From: Pseudomonadota bacterium
GTDB taxonomy: Bacteria > Pseudomonadota > Alphaproteobacteria > Rhizobiales > Xanthobacteraceae
Length of the DNA stretch: 20,341 bases
Direction: 5' to 3'
NCBI GenBank assembly: GCA_023387695.1
Contig: JAEWHT010000199.1
Coordinates: 1-20,341, forward strand
Below are positions 7,694 through 15,202 of the stretch, one piece after another (within the stretch, counting starts at the first letter, position 1; each line of letters opens with the position of its first letter). The position numbers and the translations under genes were made by a program. The notes beneath the pieces were generated by a model. The model did no database searches, was not told the DNA's origin, and was given only the letters and a program-made list of their open reading frames with translations.

Positions 7694-8389
7694 ATGTTCA
7701 AGACCGTCGTCACACTTTTTCGCGGTAGCATGGCCGCAGCCGGCGAGGAGCTGGAGGACCGTACGGCTCTTCTGATCCTCGACCAGCAGATGCGCGATGC
7801 GGCCGCGGCCGTCGAGCGCAGCAAGCGAACGCTGGCGCTGGCGATCGCGCAGGACCAGCAGGAAGGCCGCAAGCTCGAGGCGACCGTCGCACGGATCGCT
7901 GATCTCGAGATCCGCGCCGTGGCGGCTCTCGATGGTGGCCGCGAGGACCTCGCCAAGGATGCGGCCGAAGCCATCGCCGGTCTCGAGGCTGATCGCGACG
8001 CGGCGCTGACGGCGCGGGCGCTGTTCGCGACCGAGATCGCCCGTCTGAAGCGCCATGTGGCTAACGCGCAGGCCCGCATCACCGAGCTCGATCGCGGCCG
8101 CCGTGTCGCCCGCGCCTCAGAGGCGGTGCGCTCGCTCCGCCGCAGTGGCATCGAGGCGGCTCGCCCTTACGAATCCACGCTGCCGGAAGCGGAGAGCACT
8201 TTGCGACGCCTGCGCGATCGTCAGATCGAAGCCCAGGCCGCCGATGACGCGCTGGTCGAGCTCGATGCGGCCACCGGTCCGCTCGCCACCGCCGAGAAAC
8301 TCGCCGAGCAGGGCTTTGGCCCCCGGCTCAAGACAACCGCGGACGACGTGCTCGCGCGGTTGAAGTCCAAGCGCGCACCGACTGCCTGA
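7694..8389 (+). CDS. PspA/IM30-family coiled-coil protein
   Basis: This 231-residue protein is almost entirely helical and rich in Ala, Arg and Glu. The N-terminal amphipathic segment (MFKTVVTLFRGSMAAAGEELED) is followed by long coiled coils (LILDQQMRDAAAAVERSKRTLALAIAQDQQ onward) in the arrangement of PspA/IM30/Vipp1 proteins. Those bind the inner face of the cytoplasmic membrane and preserve it under envelope stress. ATG 7694 is preferred over an upstream in-frame GTG at 7664, because it has AGGGAGC just before it and because the GTG lies inside operator site 3. The next gene, a YiaA/B-type membrane protein, starts 40 bp downstream and is probably co-transcribed. Control by TetR rather than the sigma54/PspF route of enterobacteria is suggested by the operators. 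Similarity to PspA is at the family level only. Confidence 0.8.
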   Translation: MFKTVVTLFRGSMAAAGEELEDRTALLILDQQMRDAAAAVERSKRTLALAIAQDQQEGRKLEATVARIADLEIRAVAALDGGREDLAKDAAEAIAGLEADRDAALTARALFATEIARLKRHVANAQARITELDRGRRVARASEAVRSLRRSGIEAARPYESTLPEAESTLRRLRDRQIEAQAADDALVELDAATGPLATAEKLAEQGFGPRLKTTADDVLARLKSKRAPTA

Positions 8390-8429
8390 TCTCAAGCCCA
8401 CTCTTCATCAGAACCAACAGGAGACGACC

Positions 8430-8705
8430 ATGAACCAGAACGGCCAACCCCACAGCGGCGCCTGGGTGACCTTCACTTACGCGTCCTTCGCAGCTTCCGC
8501 CTTCCTCGTTTCTCTCGGCGTTTTCTTCCTGCCGATCGACCTCTGGATGAAGGGCTACCTCACCATGGGCATCGTGATGCTCATCCAAACCTGCGTCACT
8601 TTGACCAAGACCGTGCGCGACAATCACGAAAGCAGCCGGATGGTGAACCGTATCGAGGACGCCAAGGCCGAACGGCTGCTGATGGAGGTCTCGAAGGCTG
8701 CGTAA
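8430..8705 (+). CDS. YiaA/YiaB-type two-helix inner-membrane protein
   Basis: This 91-residue protein has two hydrophobic helices, at about 12-34 (WVTFTYASFAASAFLVSLGVFF) and 41-60 (MKGYLTMGIVMLIQTCVTLT). Loops are short and the tail is polar and charged (KTVRDNHESSRMVNRIEDAKAERLL). The pattern and the VTFTYASFAASAFLVSLGVFFLPIDLWMKGY segment match the YiaAB two-helix domain, whose role is not well defined. AGGAGA upstream of the ATG gives a good ribosome site. It follows the PspA-like gene by 40 bp and is followed by a terminator-like hairpin, so the pair probably forms a complete TetR-controlled membrane-stress operon. A role as a membrane partner of the PspA-like protein is inference. Confidence 0.85.
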   Translation: MNQNGQPHSGAWVTFTYASFAASAFLVSLGVFFLPIDLWMKGYLTMGIVMLIQTCVTLTKTVRDNHESSRMVNRIEDAKAERLLMEVSKAA

Positions 8706-8728
8706 GCAGAGAACCGTGTCAGAGCGGG

Positions 8729-8767
8729 GCGGCGGATGCAGGAGCGTCCGCCGCTTTCGCGCTTTTC
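8729..8767 (+). terminator. Rho-independent-type terminator after the pspA-like/yiaAB operon
   Basis: GCGGCGGA (8729-8736) pairs perfectly with TCCGCCGC (8747-8754) across a 10-nt loop. TTT follows directly and TTTT comes a few bases later. It lies 24 bp after the YiaAB stop codon. The T-tract is interrupted, so termination may be partial. Confidence 0.6.
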
Positions 8768-8886
8768 CGGTCATTTGCAACGTAACCCGAAAGATATCCT
8801 TTACCCTGCAACCGGCGCGCGAAATGACACTCATCGCTCCTTAATCGCCGTGGGCGAGAAACCCTTCCGATCATGGACAGGCGGGC

Positions 8887-9912
8887 ATGGCAGTCGTAGA
8901 GAGCAAACGGAGCTGGCAACATCTGCCTGAGGCTGTCCAACGCCTGCGCAGCTACACGTCGTTCTGGCTCAAAGCCTTCGCTCAGCCTGCCATCGATCTG
9001 TCCTTGCGCACCCATCCCGGGCACGTGACCCGAATTGTCGAGAGCCCCGGGCTGTCGCTGTCGCATGACGAGCTGGAACACTTGGTCGCGCAGCTCCGCA
9101 CCGTCGCAGCCAAGACGCTGCCGGCCGATGAGCTGACTTACGGCATCTTCTCCGGTGCGCGTGAGCGCCTCTCGCGCGCCATCGTCACCCTGATCTCCGA
9201 GGAAGAGAGCGGACGCCCGATCGCGTTCAACGCGCTGTCAGTGATGCAGGTCGAGCTCGATGGCGCGCCCGTCGACGTCACCCATCTCGGCCTCGTGATG
9301 GTCGATCCCGATGCGCGCGGGCAGGGGCTGTCCTGGGTGCTTTATGGCTTGACCACGCTGGTGCTGTTCCTGCGCGACGGCCTGCGCCCGCGCTGGATCT
9401 CCAATGTCACGCAGGTTCCGTCAGTCGTCGGCATGGTCAGCGAGACCTTTTCCGACGTTTATCCGTCGCCGCGCCCCGAAGCGCGGCAAAGCTTCGCACA
9501 TCTCCAGCTCGCTCGCGGCATCATGCGACAGCATCGCAGGGTGTTCGGTGTCGGCGCTGACGCTGGCTTCGACGAGAGCCGCTTCGTCATCACGGATGCC
9601 TATACCGGGGGCTCAGACGCGCTGAAGAAGACCTTTGAAGAGGCGCCGAAACATCGTGACCCGCAATATGCCGAGTTCTGCGCCCGCGAACTGAACTACG
9701 AGCGCGGCGACGATGTCCTGCAGGTCGGCCGCATCGACCTGGCCGCTGCGCGGGCTTATCTGTTCGAGCAGGTGCCGCATCGGTCGCTGCCCGGCCTGTT
9801 CGTGGCGTCGCTCCTTCTTGGACTGCAGCGACTGGTGCTGCCGGTCGTCCATTGGCTCGATGACAGCAGGAGTTTTGGCACGCTGCGGGCGCGACAGGGC
9901 AACGGCCGATGA
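8887..9912 (+). CDS. GNAT-like N-acetyltransferase family protein
   Basis: This 341-residue protein has a GNAT-like acetyl-CoA pocket in the middle. HLGLVMVDPDARGQGLSWVLYG (about 133-154) matches the beta4-alpha3 signature (V-x-P-x-x-R-G-x-G). Residues before it (GIFSGARERLSRAIVTLISEEESGRPIAFNALSVMQVEL) look like the preceding strands, and the following NVTQVPSVVGMVSETF resembles the beta5/alpha4 region. The protein is about twice the length of a minimal GNAT domain, and the extra N- and C-terminal parts are unassigned. A hydrophobic stretch near 304-324 (LPGLFVASLLLGLQRLVLPVV) could dock to the membrane. Its stop overlaps the start of the next gene (ATGA), so the two are translationally coupled and may work together. 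The acceptor substrate is unknown. Confidence 0.65.
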   Translation: MAVVESKRSWQHLPEAVQRLRSYTSFWLKAFAQPAIDLSLRTHPGHVTRIVESPGLSLSHDELEHLVAQLRTVAAKTLPADELTYGIFSGARERLSRAIVTLISEEESGRPIAFNALSVMQVELDGAPVDVTHLGLVMVDPDARGQGLSWVLYGLTTLVLFLRDGLRPRWISNVTQVPSVVGMVSETFSDVYPSPRPEARQSFAHLQLARGIMRQHRRVFGVGADAGFDESRFVITDAYTGGSDALKKTFEEAPKHRDPQYAEFCARELNYERGDDVLQVGRIDLAAARAYLFEQVPHRSLPGLFVASLLLGLQRLVLPVVHWLDDSRSFGTLRARQGNGR

Positions 9913-11114
9913 CATCAGCCGTGATTGCCTCCGCGATCGTGAATATCTGCGCTGTGATCGGGCTCGGGATCGCCATGCTCGCGCTCTACCGCCGCGATGC
10001 GCGCAGTCCGCTGACACTGCGTTTCGTGATCGCGCTCGGCATCGTCGCGCTGTTATTTCTGGTCCGTAGCGTGGCGTGGTTGACCGGGAGCAGCTTGCTC
10101 GACGATCTCTCGGTGATCCCAGCAGCTGCCATTCCCTTCGGCGCGCTGATCGTGACCGAAGGCATGCTGCGGCGGCACGCGCCCCGCGTCCTCAAGCTTG
10201 TCGTGATCATCGGCGCCGTTGTGCTCGGTCTCGGCGGCGCGCTCGGGCTTGGTCATTTTGACACGCCTTACGCCATCGCGCTGGCATTGTTCCAACTCGG
10301 CGGCTTTGCCGCCTGCGCAGTTCTGCTCGCGACACGGGATCGGGGCTCGCTGATGGCCTCCGAGAACCGCGGCATCGAGCGCATGACGATCGGCGCGATC
10401 ATCGTGCTGCCGTTCATCGTCACCGACTTTACGGCATTGATGCCTGATATGCCGGTCAAGCTCGGCGCGCTCGGGGCGCTGCTCGTCGTGACTGCCGTCC
10501 TGATCGCCGGCAGCAGCGCTGAAGCCCGCTGGCACGGCGTGCTGTTGACGATATTGCGACTTGGAAGCGCAGTTTTGCTCGGGCTTGCCGCTGCCTTCGT
10601 TGCGCCCGATGCCGACGCGGCCCAGATCGCCCGCTTCTGTGCGGTGGCTGTCGCGGGCGTGCTAACGATCGGGTTGATGACCGATACGCTGCGGGCCTAT
10701 CTCGAATCCCGCACGCCGGGCATGCTGAGCTCGGTTGCAGTGTCGTCGGCCACCACGCGCGACCAGCTCATCGCCGAATTGCTGCGTCATCCGCTGTTCG
10801 AGAGCGCACGACGTTTTCGCGAGGATGATCTCGCCGCCTACGACCCGCTTCTCCTGCGCAACCGGCTCGCGACGCACCGCGTGCTGCGGAGGTCGGGCGC
10901 ACCTTGGGGGCATCCGTCGGCAGATCCCGCTGTCGAGCGGCTGGTGTCGCTACTGGCTGCGGGAAACGCGACGCATCTCGTGGTGCTTTCGTCCGATCCC
11001 GTCGACATCCTCGTGCTCGCGGTGCCCGTGATCTCCGCCGATCCCGCGACAGAGACCGCGATTGCGCTGGTGCAGCGGATCCTGATCATGGCGGATGCAG
11101 GCGCGCCTGCCTGA
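9909..11114 (+). CDS. Polytopic membrane protein of unknown function
   Basis: I do not recognise a family. The first 265 or so residues of this 401-residue protein hold about eight hydrophobic segments, beginning with AVIASAIVNICAVIGLGIAMLALY and including FVIALGIVALLFLV and VLKLVVIIGAVVLGLGGAL. The last 130 residues are soluble, starting about SSVAVSSATTRDQLIAELLRHPLFESARRFREDD and ending in a beta-rich stretch (THLVVLSSDPVDILVLAVPVI). I see no histidine kinase, GGDEF or transporter signature. ATG 9909 overlaps the GNAT-like stop codon by four bases (ATGA), indicating coupled translation. The layout of a membrane domain plus cytosolic tail, coupled to an acyl/acetyltransferase-like gene, would suit a sensor or a membrane modification system, but nothing in the sequence decides this. 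Confidence 0.7.
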   Translation: MTSAVIASAIVNICAVIGLGIAMLALYRRDARSPLTLRFVIALGIVALLFLVRSVAWLTGSSLLDDLSVIPAAAIPFGALIVTEGMLRRHAPRVLKLVVIIGAVVLGLGGALGLGHFDTPYAIALALFQLGGFAACAVLLATRDRGSLMASENRGIERMTIGAIIVLPFIVTDFTALMPDMPVKLGALGALLVVTAVLIAGSSAEARWHGVLLTILRLGSAVLLGLAAAFVAPDADAAQIARFCAVAVAGVLTIGLMTDTLRAYLESRTPGMLSSVAVSSATTRDQLIAELLRHPLFESARRFREDDLAAYDPLLLRNRLATHRVLRRSGAPWGHPSADPAVERLVSLLAAGNATHLVVLSSDPVDILVLAVPVISADPATETAIALVQRILIMADAGAPA

Positions 11115-11254
11115 CCTCATATCGCGCCTGCGAAATGCAACCGAGCCATGACGGATCGCGCACGTCTGCGCCCTTGCGCGTTGCTACCAGCCAGCGCACT
11201 CTGCGCAGGCGGTGCGGAGAATGCCGCCAATAAAGATGGCCCGAGGAAGCATCC

Positions 11255-12319
11255 ATGGCGGTGACGCGGATCGACTGCGATATCCACCCTGCGGTTGGTG
11301 GCACGCGAACGACGCTGCTGCCTTACCTGAACGATCACTGGAAAGAGCAAGTGGTGAGCCGCGCCATTGATGGCCTCGATCTCACCTCCTATCCGCCGAG
11401 CATGCCTTTTTCAGGCCGCGCCGACTGGCGACCGACTAATGGCACCAAGCCGGGCTCTGATCTCGCCATGGTGCAGAAGGGCGCCTTCGACCAGCTTGGC
11501 GCTAGCCACGCCATCCTCAACGTGCTCTATGGCGCCCAGGCCGTGTTCGATTCCTACATGGCAGCCGACTTCTGCAAGGCGATCAACGACTGGATCGCAG
11601 CTGAATGGCTCTCGCGCGATCCGCGCCTGCGGGCCTCTATCGTGGTGCCGATGCAGGCGCCGGACCTCGCGATCGAGGAGATCGAGCGCCGTGCCGGCGA
11701 CAACCGCTTTGTGTCGATCCTGGTGCTGGCACAGGGCGAGACGCTGCTGGGCCGGCGGCATTTCTGGCCGGTCTACCAACTCGCGGAGAAATACAAGCTT
11801 CCGCTCGCGATCCACGCCGGAACGCAATATCGGCAGGCGCCGAGTTCGGCCGGTTGGCCTTCGCACCGGTATGAATATTACTTCGTCGAGGCCCAGGCGT
11901 TTCAGGCGCAGATCCTGAGCTTGATCTATGAGGGCGTGTTCGGCAAGTTTCCGAACCTCAAGGTCGTGCTGATGGAATCCGGCGTGAGCTGGCTGCCGGC
12001 CTTCATGTGGCGCGCCAACAAGACCTGGCGCGGGGTGCGCGTCGAGGTACCCTGGGTCGAGCGCGAGCCCGCCGCGATCATCCGCGACAATTTCCGCGTC
12101 ACCATGCAGCCCTTCGATGCGCCCGGAGACGCCAAAAGCGTCGAGGAGATCATCGACCAGATCGGCTCGGAAAAAATGTTCCTGTTCGCGTCCGACTATC
12201 CGCACTGGCAGTTCGACGGCGACGATCCGATCCCGCCGCATCTGCCGAAGAGCATCATTGACAAGATGTGCGTCGACAATCCGCTGGAGACGTTTCCGCG
12301 GCTGTCGCTCGCAAACTAA
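11255..12319 (+). CDS. Amidohydrolase family 2 protein, first of a tandem pair
   Basis: This 354-residue metal-dependent TIM-barrel enzyme belongs to the amidohydrolase-2 (ACMSD/LigW-like) group. Members hydrolyse amide or C-C bonds or decarboxylate aromatic acids. Candidate metal and catalytic residues are D9 and H11 in DCDIHP (a D-x-H where ACMSD has H-x-H), H187 (LAIHAG), E241 (LMESG) and D314 (FASDYPHW). GAGGAA upstream of the ATG supports the start. The gene is 14 bp upstream of a clear paralogue and shares with it PGSDLA, AINDW, RDPRL.ASI, LGRR, GWPS, EVP, QP.D.P and SDYPHW. The C-terminus ends DNPLETFPRLSLAN rather than the usual N-A-x-x-x-Y motif kept by its partner. The substrate is unknown. 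The pathway is hinted at only by the Rieske protein downstream. Confidence 0.9.
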   Translation: MAVTRIDCDIHPAVGGTRTTLLPYLNDHWKEQVVSRAIDGLDLTSYPPSMPFSGRADWRPTNGTKPGSDLAMVQKGAFDQLGASHAILNVLYGAQAVFDSYMAADFCKAINDWIAAEWLSRDPRLRASIVVPMQAPDLAIEEIERRAGDNRFVSILVLAQGETLLGRRHFWPVYQLAEKYKLPLAIHAGTQYRQAPSSAGWPSHRYEYYFVEAQAFQAQILSLIYEGVFGKFPNLKVVLMESGVSWLPAFMWRANKTWRGVRVEVPWVEREPAAIIRDNFRVTMQPFDAPGDAKSVEEIIDQIGSEKMFLFASDYPHWQFDGDDPIPPHLPKSIIDKMCVDNPLETFPRLSLAN

Positions 12320-12333
12320 CTTGGGAGGTTCGC

Positions 12334-13446
12334 ATGAGTGAAGTCATCGACCGTCCGCTGCGTGACGACGAGAAGCCTGCGACGACCCGGCTGCGCATTG
12401 TCGATTGCGATGTGCACCCAAGCCTGAGGTCGACGGACGACCTCAACGAGTTTCTGCCGAAACGCTGGCAACAGCATCTGAAGGAATATGGCAGTCATCT
12501 GCGCACGCCCTATCTCTTCACGACGCCATATCCGCGGTCATCGCCGCTGATCGCGCGGCGCGACGCCTGGCCGCCAACCGGCGGAGTGCCGGGCTCCGAT
12601 CTCGCTTTTATGCAGAAGCAGCATCTCGATCCGCTCGACGTCGAGTTCGGCATCCTGCAGGTTCTCGATCTCTTCATCTTCTCGCAGCAGAACCTCGAAT
12701 TCGGCGCCGCGATCCAGCGCGCCATCAATGACTGGCAACTGGCGTTCTGGTCGCACCGCGATCCGCGCCTGAAGGCTTCAATCCTGGTTGGACAGGACGG
12801 CGTGGATCTCGCGATTGCCGAGATCGAACGCTGTGCGAAGATCGGCGAATACATCCAGATCAACGTTTCGCCGCGCGCCAACGAGCCGCTCGGCCGTCGC
12901 CGCTACTGGCCGATCTACGAGCGCGCCCAGGCACTCGATTTGCCGCTCGGCATCCATGTCGGCGGCTATGGCGGTCACGCGCCGACCGGTGGCGGCTGGC
13001 CGTCCTATTATGTCGAGGAGCACCAGTCCAACGCCCACACCATCGCGGCGCAGCTCGCGAGCCTGGTGATCGAGGGCGTGCCAGAGCGGTTTCCAAAGTT
13101 GAAGTTTGTCTTCATCGAGGGCGGCTTCGGCTGGATTCCGTCGGCGGTCTGGCGGATGGACCAGCATTTCGAGCGTTTCCGGAGCGAGGTGCCGCATCTC
13201 AAGCGCAAGCCGTCGGAATATGTCCGCGAAAGCTTCTGGTTCACGACGCAGCCGATCGACGAGCCTGACGAGGCGCGGCATCTGCGCTCGCTGATCGAAT
13301 GGGTTGGCATCGACCGGCTGCTGTTCTCGTCGGACTATCCACACTGGGACTTCGACGATCCACGCTTCGCCTTCAAGACGCCGCTGACCGAGGCCGAGCG
13401 GAAGAAGATCTTCAGCACCAATGCCCGCGCCGTCTACAAGTTCTGA
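12334..13446 (+). CDS. Amidohydrolase family 2 protein, second of a tandem pair
   Basis: This 370-residue paralogue of the preceding gene has a complete set of candidate active-site residues: D26 and H28 (DCDVHP), H208 (LGIHVG), E252 (FIEGG) and D334 (FSSDYPHWDF). It keeps the common C-terminal STNARAVYKF motif. I chose ATG 12334 because GGGAGG lies just upstream; a longer in-frame reading from 12268 would run through the end of the first gene. Compared with its partner it has a longer N-terminus and a glycine-rich insert after H208 (GGYGGHAPTGGGWPS), at the mouth of the barrel, suggesting different substrates rather than simple redundancy. The Rieske gene follows by 22 bp. A heteromeric enzyme, or two consecutive steps of one pathway, are both possible. 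Confidence 0.9.
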   Translation: MSEVIDRPLRDDEKPATTRLRIVDCDVHPSLRSTDDLNEFLPKRWQQHLKEYGSHLRTPYLFTTPYPRSSPLIARRDAWPPTGGVPGSDLAFMQKQHLDPLDVEFGILQVLDLFIFSQQNLEFGAAIQRAINDWQLAFWSHRDPRLKASILVGQDGVDLAIAEIERCAKIGEYIQINVSPRANEPLGRRRYWPIYERAQALDLPLGIHVGGYGGHAPTGGGWPSYYVEEHQSNAHTIAAQLASLVIEGVPERFPKLKFVFIEGGFGWIPSAVWRMDQHFERFRSEVPHLKRKPSEYVRESFWFTTQPIDEPDEARHLRSLIEWVGIDRLLFSSDYPHWDFDDPRFAFKTPLTEAERKKIFSTNARAVYKF

Positions 13447-13468
13447 GCGCCGGAGTTCTGAAATAGAT

Positions 13469-13882
13469 ATGGCCCGTCACATCGTCGCGCGCACCTCTGA
13501 GATCCCGGCCGGCGGCAACAAGGTCGTTGACGTCGCGGGGCGTGACATCGTCGTGTTCCATGTCAACGGCGAGTTCTTTGCGCTGTTGAACCGCTGCCCG
13601 CACGAAGGCGCGCCGCTGGAGAAGGCGGCCTGTGTGGCGCGGCTAACCTCGCCCGAGCCGGGCGTCTACGAGCGCTCGCGCGTCGGCGAGATGCTGCGTT
13701 GTCCCTGGCACGGCTGGGAGTTCGACATGCGCAACGGGCAGTCCTGGTTCGATCCGAAGCGGGTCAAGATCCGGTCATATCCGGTTGCGGTGGAACGCGG
13801 CGACGAATTGCAGAAGGGGCCGTATGTCGCTGAGACATTTCCGGTACATGTCGAAGACTCTTATGTGATTGTCGAGGTCTGA
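13469..13882 (+). CDS. Rieske [2Fe-2S] ferredoxin-like protein
   Basis: This 137-residue stand-alone Rieske domain has no hydrolase, reductase or oxygenase module attached. The cluster ligands are C43 and H45 (CPHEG), then C78 and H81 (CPWHG). The interval between H45 and C78 is 32 residues, about twice that of common Rieske ferredoxins, because of an insert around TSPEPGVYERSRVGE. After the second motif comes WEFDMRNGQSWFDPKRVKIRSYPV, typical of proteins that carry electrons to ring-hydroxylating or demethylating oxygenases. The start ATG 13469 gives the usual short lead-in (MARHIVARTSEIP); an in-frame ATG at 13421 would overlap the amidohydrolase end. GGAG lies upstream but at a long spacing. 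No oxygenase or ferredoxin reductase is in the window, so its redox partner must be elsewhere. Confidence 0.92.
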   Translation: MARHIVARTSEIPAGGNKVVDVAGRDIVVFHVNGEFFALLNRCPHEGAPLEKAACVARLTSPEPGVYERSRVGEMLRCPWHGWEFDMRNGQSWFDPKRVKIRSYPVAVERGDELQKGPYVAETFPVHVEDSYVIVEV

Positions 13883-13954
13883 GCCGGCATTGCCGATTGA
13901 GATTCAAACGCAAGTGCGATATGGCTCTCGCGCTTTCAGAGGCGGAGACGAGCT

Positions 13955-14161
13955 TTGTCGAAACAATCCCTGCGTGAAGAGGCCGAGCGCCTGATCCGCG
14001 AATCGATGGAAAAGAAGACCATCGTCGTGAAGCAGGGCTCGACCCGTATCGAGGCCGTCTGCGGCAAGTGCGGCGCGCCAAACCGGGTCCAGGCCGAAAA
14101 GGGCCAGAGCCGTGTCAAATTCGCCTGCAAGAATTGCGGGCACCAGCAAGAGACGCTGTAG
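13955..14161 (+). CDS. Small zinc-ribbon protein
   Basis: This 68-residue protein has a charged helical N-terminus (SLREEAERLIRESMEKK) and a C-terminal zinc ribbon made by C36-x-x-C39 (CGKCG) and C58-x-x-C61 (CKNCG). I take the TTG at 13955 as start because GGAG lies 7 nt upstream and coding character begins there; no in-frame ATG precedes it. It follows the Rieske gene by 72 bp and ends nine bases before the convergent SDR gene. It could be a nucleic-acid-binding or metal-handling accessory, but no function can be assigned. Confidence 0.75.
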   Translation: MSKQSLREEAERLIRESMEKKTIVVKQGSTRIEAVCGKCGAPNRVQAEKGQSRVKFACKNCGHQQETL

Positions 14162-14173
14162 GCGGTTCGCCTA
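14159..14173. other. Short hairpin joining two convergent stop codons
   Basis: TAGGCGgttCGCCTA is a perfect 6-bp stem with a 3-nt loop. Its first three bases are the stop codon of the zinc-ribbon gene and its last three are the complement of the SDR stop codon. There is no T-run on either side, so it is at most a weak bidirectional terminator or 3'-end stabiliser. Confidence 0.4.
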
Positions 14174-15016
14174 GTCCCCCTTCACGAATTTCGCGAACGC
14201 ATCGGCGTAGTCCGGGTGCCAGCGCGACAGCGGCGGGCGGTTTTCGACGATGTCGCCTGCGGCCCACTGCATGCGCTTTTCGTCAAGCGCGCGGGGCACG
14301 TCGTTGTCCGGGCAGAGAATGTAGAAATCGCCGGCCTCCAGGCGCGCCAGCATGAAATCGACAGTCTGCTCCGGCGTCCATGCGCCGGCCGGCTTCTCAG
14401 TGCGGCCCTTGGCGGTGAGCCCGGTGAAGACGAAGCCGGGGATCAGCAGGTGCGCGGTGACGTGGCAGTCTTTGGTGTTGCGCAGCTCGTGCTGCAGCGC
14501 TTCGGTAAACGCCTTCACGCCGGCCTTGGAGACGTTGTAGGCCGGGTCGCCGGGCGGGGTGGTGATGCCCTGCTTGGAGCCGGTGTTGATGATGAGGCCC
14601 GCCTTGCCGCGCGCGATCATCTGGGGCGCGAAGATGCGCGCGCCGTTGATGATGCCCCACATATTGACGCCGATGATGCGCTGCCAATTGTCGGGCTCTC
14701 CGAACAGCTTGCTGCCCGGCTGGATGCCGGCATTGTTCATCAGCAGGTCGGTGCCGCCGAAATGCGCGCCCACCGCGCGTTCCAGTTCCGTCACGCTGTC
14801 GATCCGGCTGACATCGACCGCGGACGTCATCACATCGGCGGCGCCAGCAACCGATGATAGCTTTGTTGCAGCTTCCGCCAGCCTGTTCTCGTCAACGTCA
14901 ACAATGCACACCTTCATGCCGGCGCGTGCGAACGCCACGGCTGCGGCGAAACCGATGCCGGATGCGCCGCCGGTGATGACGGCGACATTGCCCTTGGCGA
15001 TGACAGGATGTGGCAT
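14171..15016 (-). CDS. Short-chain dehydrogenase/reductase (SDR)
   Basis: This 281-residue classical SDR oxidises an alcohol or reduces a carbonyl with a nicotinamide cofactor. The Rossmann motif TGGASGIG is at 15-22. D40 at the end of the second strand (CIVDVD) indicates NAD(H) rather than NADP(H). NNAG is at 94-97, and the catalytic set is S147, Y160 and K164 (YNVSK). ATG 15016 is chosen over an upstream in-frame ATG (15079) because GGGAG lies just before it and the protein then begins directly before the Rossmann fold. It is divergent from the aldehyde dehydrogenase gene across 186 bp. An alcohol dehydrogenase feeding the neighbouring aldehyde dehydrogenase is an attractive but unproven pairing. 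The substrate is unknown. Confidence 0.92.
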   Translation of the reverse strand: MPHPVIAKGNVAVITGGASGIGFAAAVAFARAGMKVCIVDVDENRLAEAATKLSSVAGAADVMTSAVDVSRIDSVTELERAVGAHFGGTDLLMNNAGIQPGSKLFGEPDNWQRIIGVNMWGIINGARIFAPQMIARGKAGLIINTGSKQGITTPPGDPAYNVSKAGVKAFTEALQHELRNTKDCHVTAHLLIPGFVFTGLTAKGRTEKPAGAWTPEQTVDFMLARLEAGDFYILCPDNDVPRALDEKRMQWAAGDIVENRPPLSRWHPDYADAFAKFVKGD

Positions 15017-15077
15017 AACTCTTCTCCCGGACTGGCTCTTGATCGCGCTATAACATGGTACTCGGGCGACCCTGCAC

Positions 15078-15113
15078 AAGTCGGCATGGCAGGGCTTCGT
15101 TCCACGCCGACTT
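15078..15113. promoter_or_regulatory. Inverted repeat in the divergent SDR/aldehyde dehydrogenase promoter region
   Basis: AAGTCGGC (15078-15085) is mirrored by GCCGACTT (15106-15113) with 20 bp between. It lies near the middle of the 186-bp gap between the two divergent start codons. It could be an operator shared by both genes or chance in GC-rich DNA. I could not place promoter boxes with confidence. Confidence 0.25.
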
Positions 15114-15202
15114 TACGCCTTTCCGGCGCCGCTGTATTCTCCTCGACCTAACGATCCCGCCCAGATCGAACCCAATCAATCACCTATCCAGGGAGTGCAG
15201 CC

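Noticed and set aside
11158..11206. Two small inverted repeats, GCGCA-n4-TGCGC and GCGCA-n3-TGCGC, upstream of the amidohydrolase operon
   Set aside because: The 5-bp arms are made of the commonest words in this GC-rich DNA, so chance is likely. I see no further promoter signal in 11115-11254.
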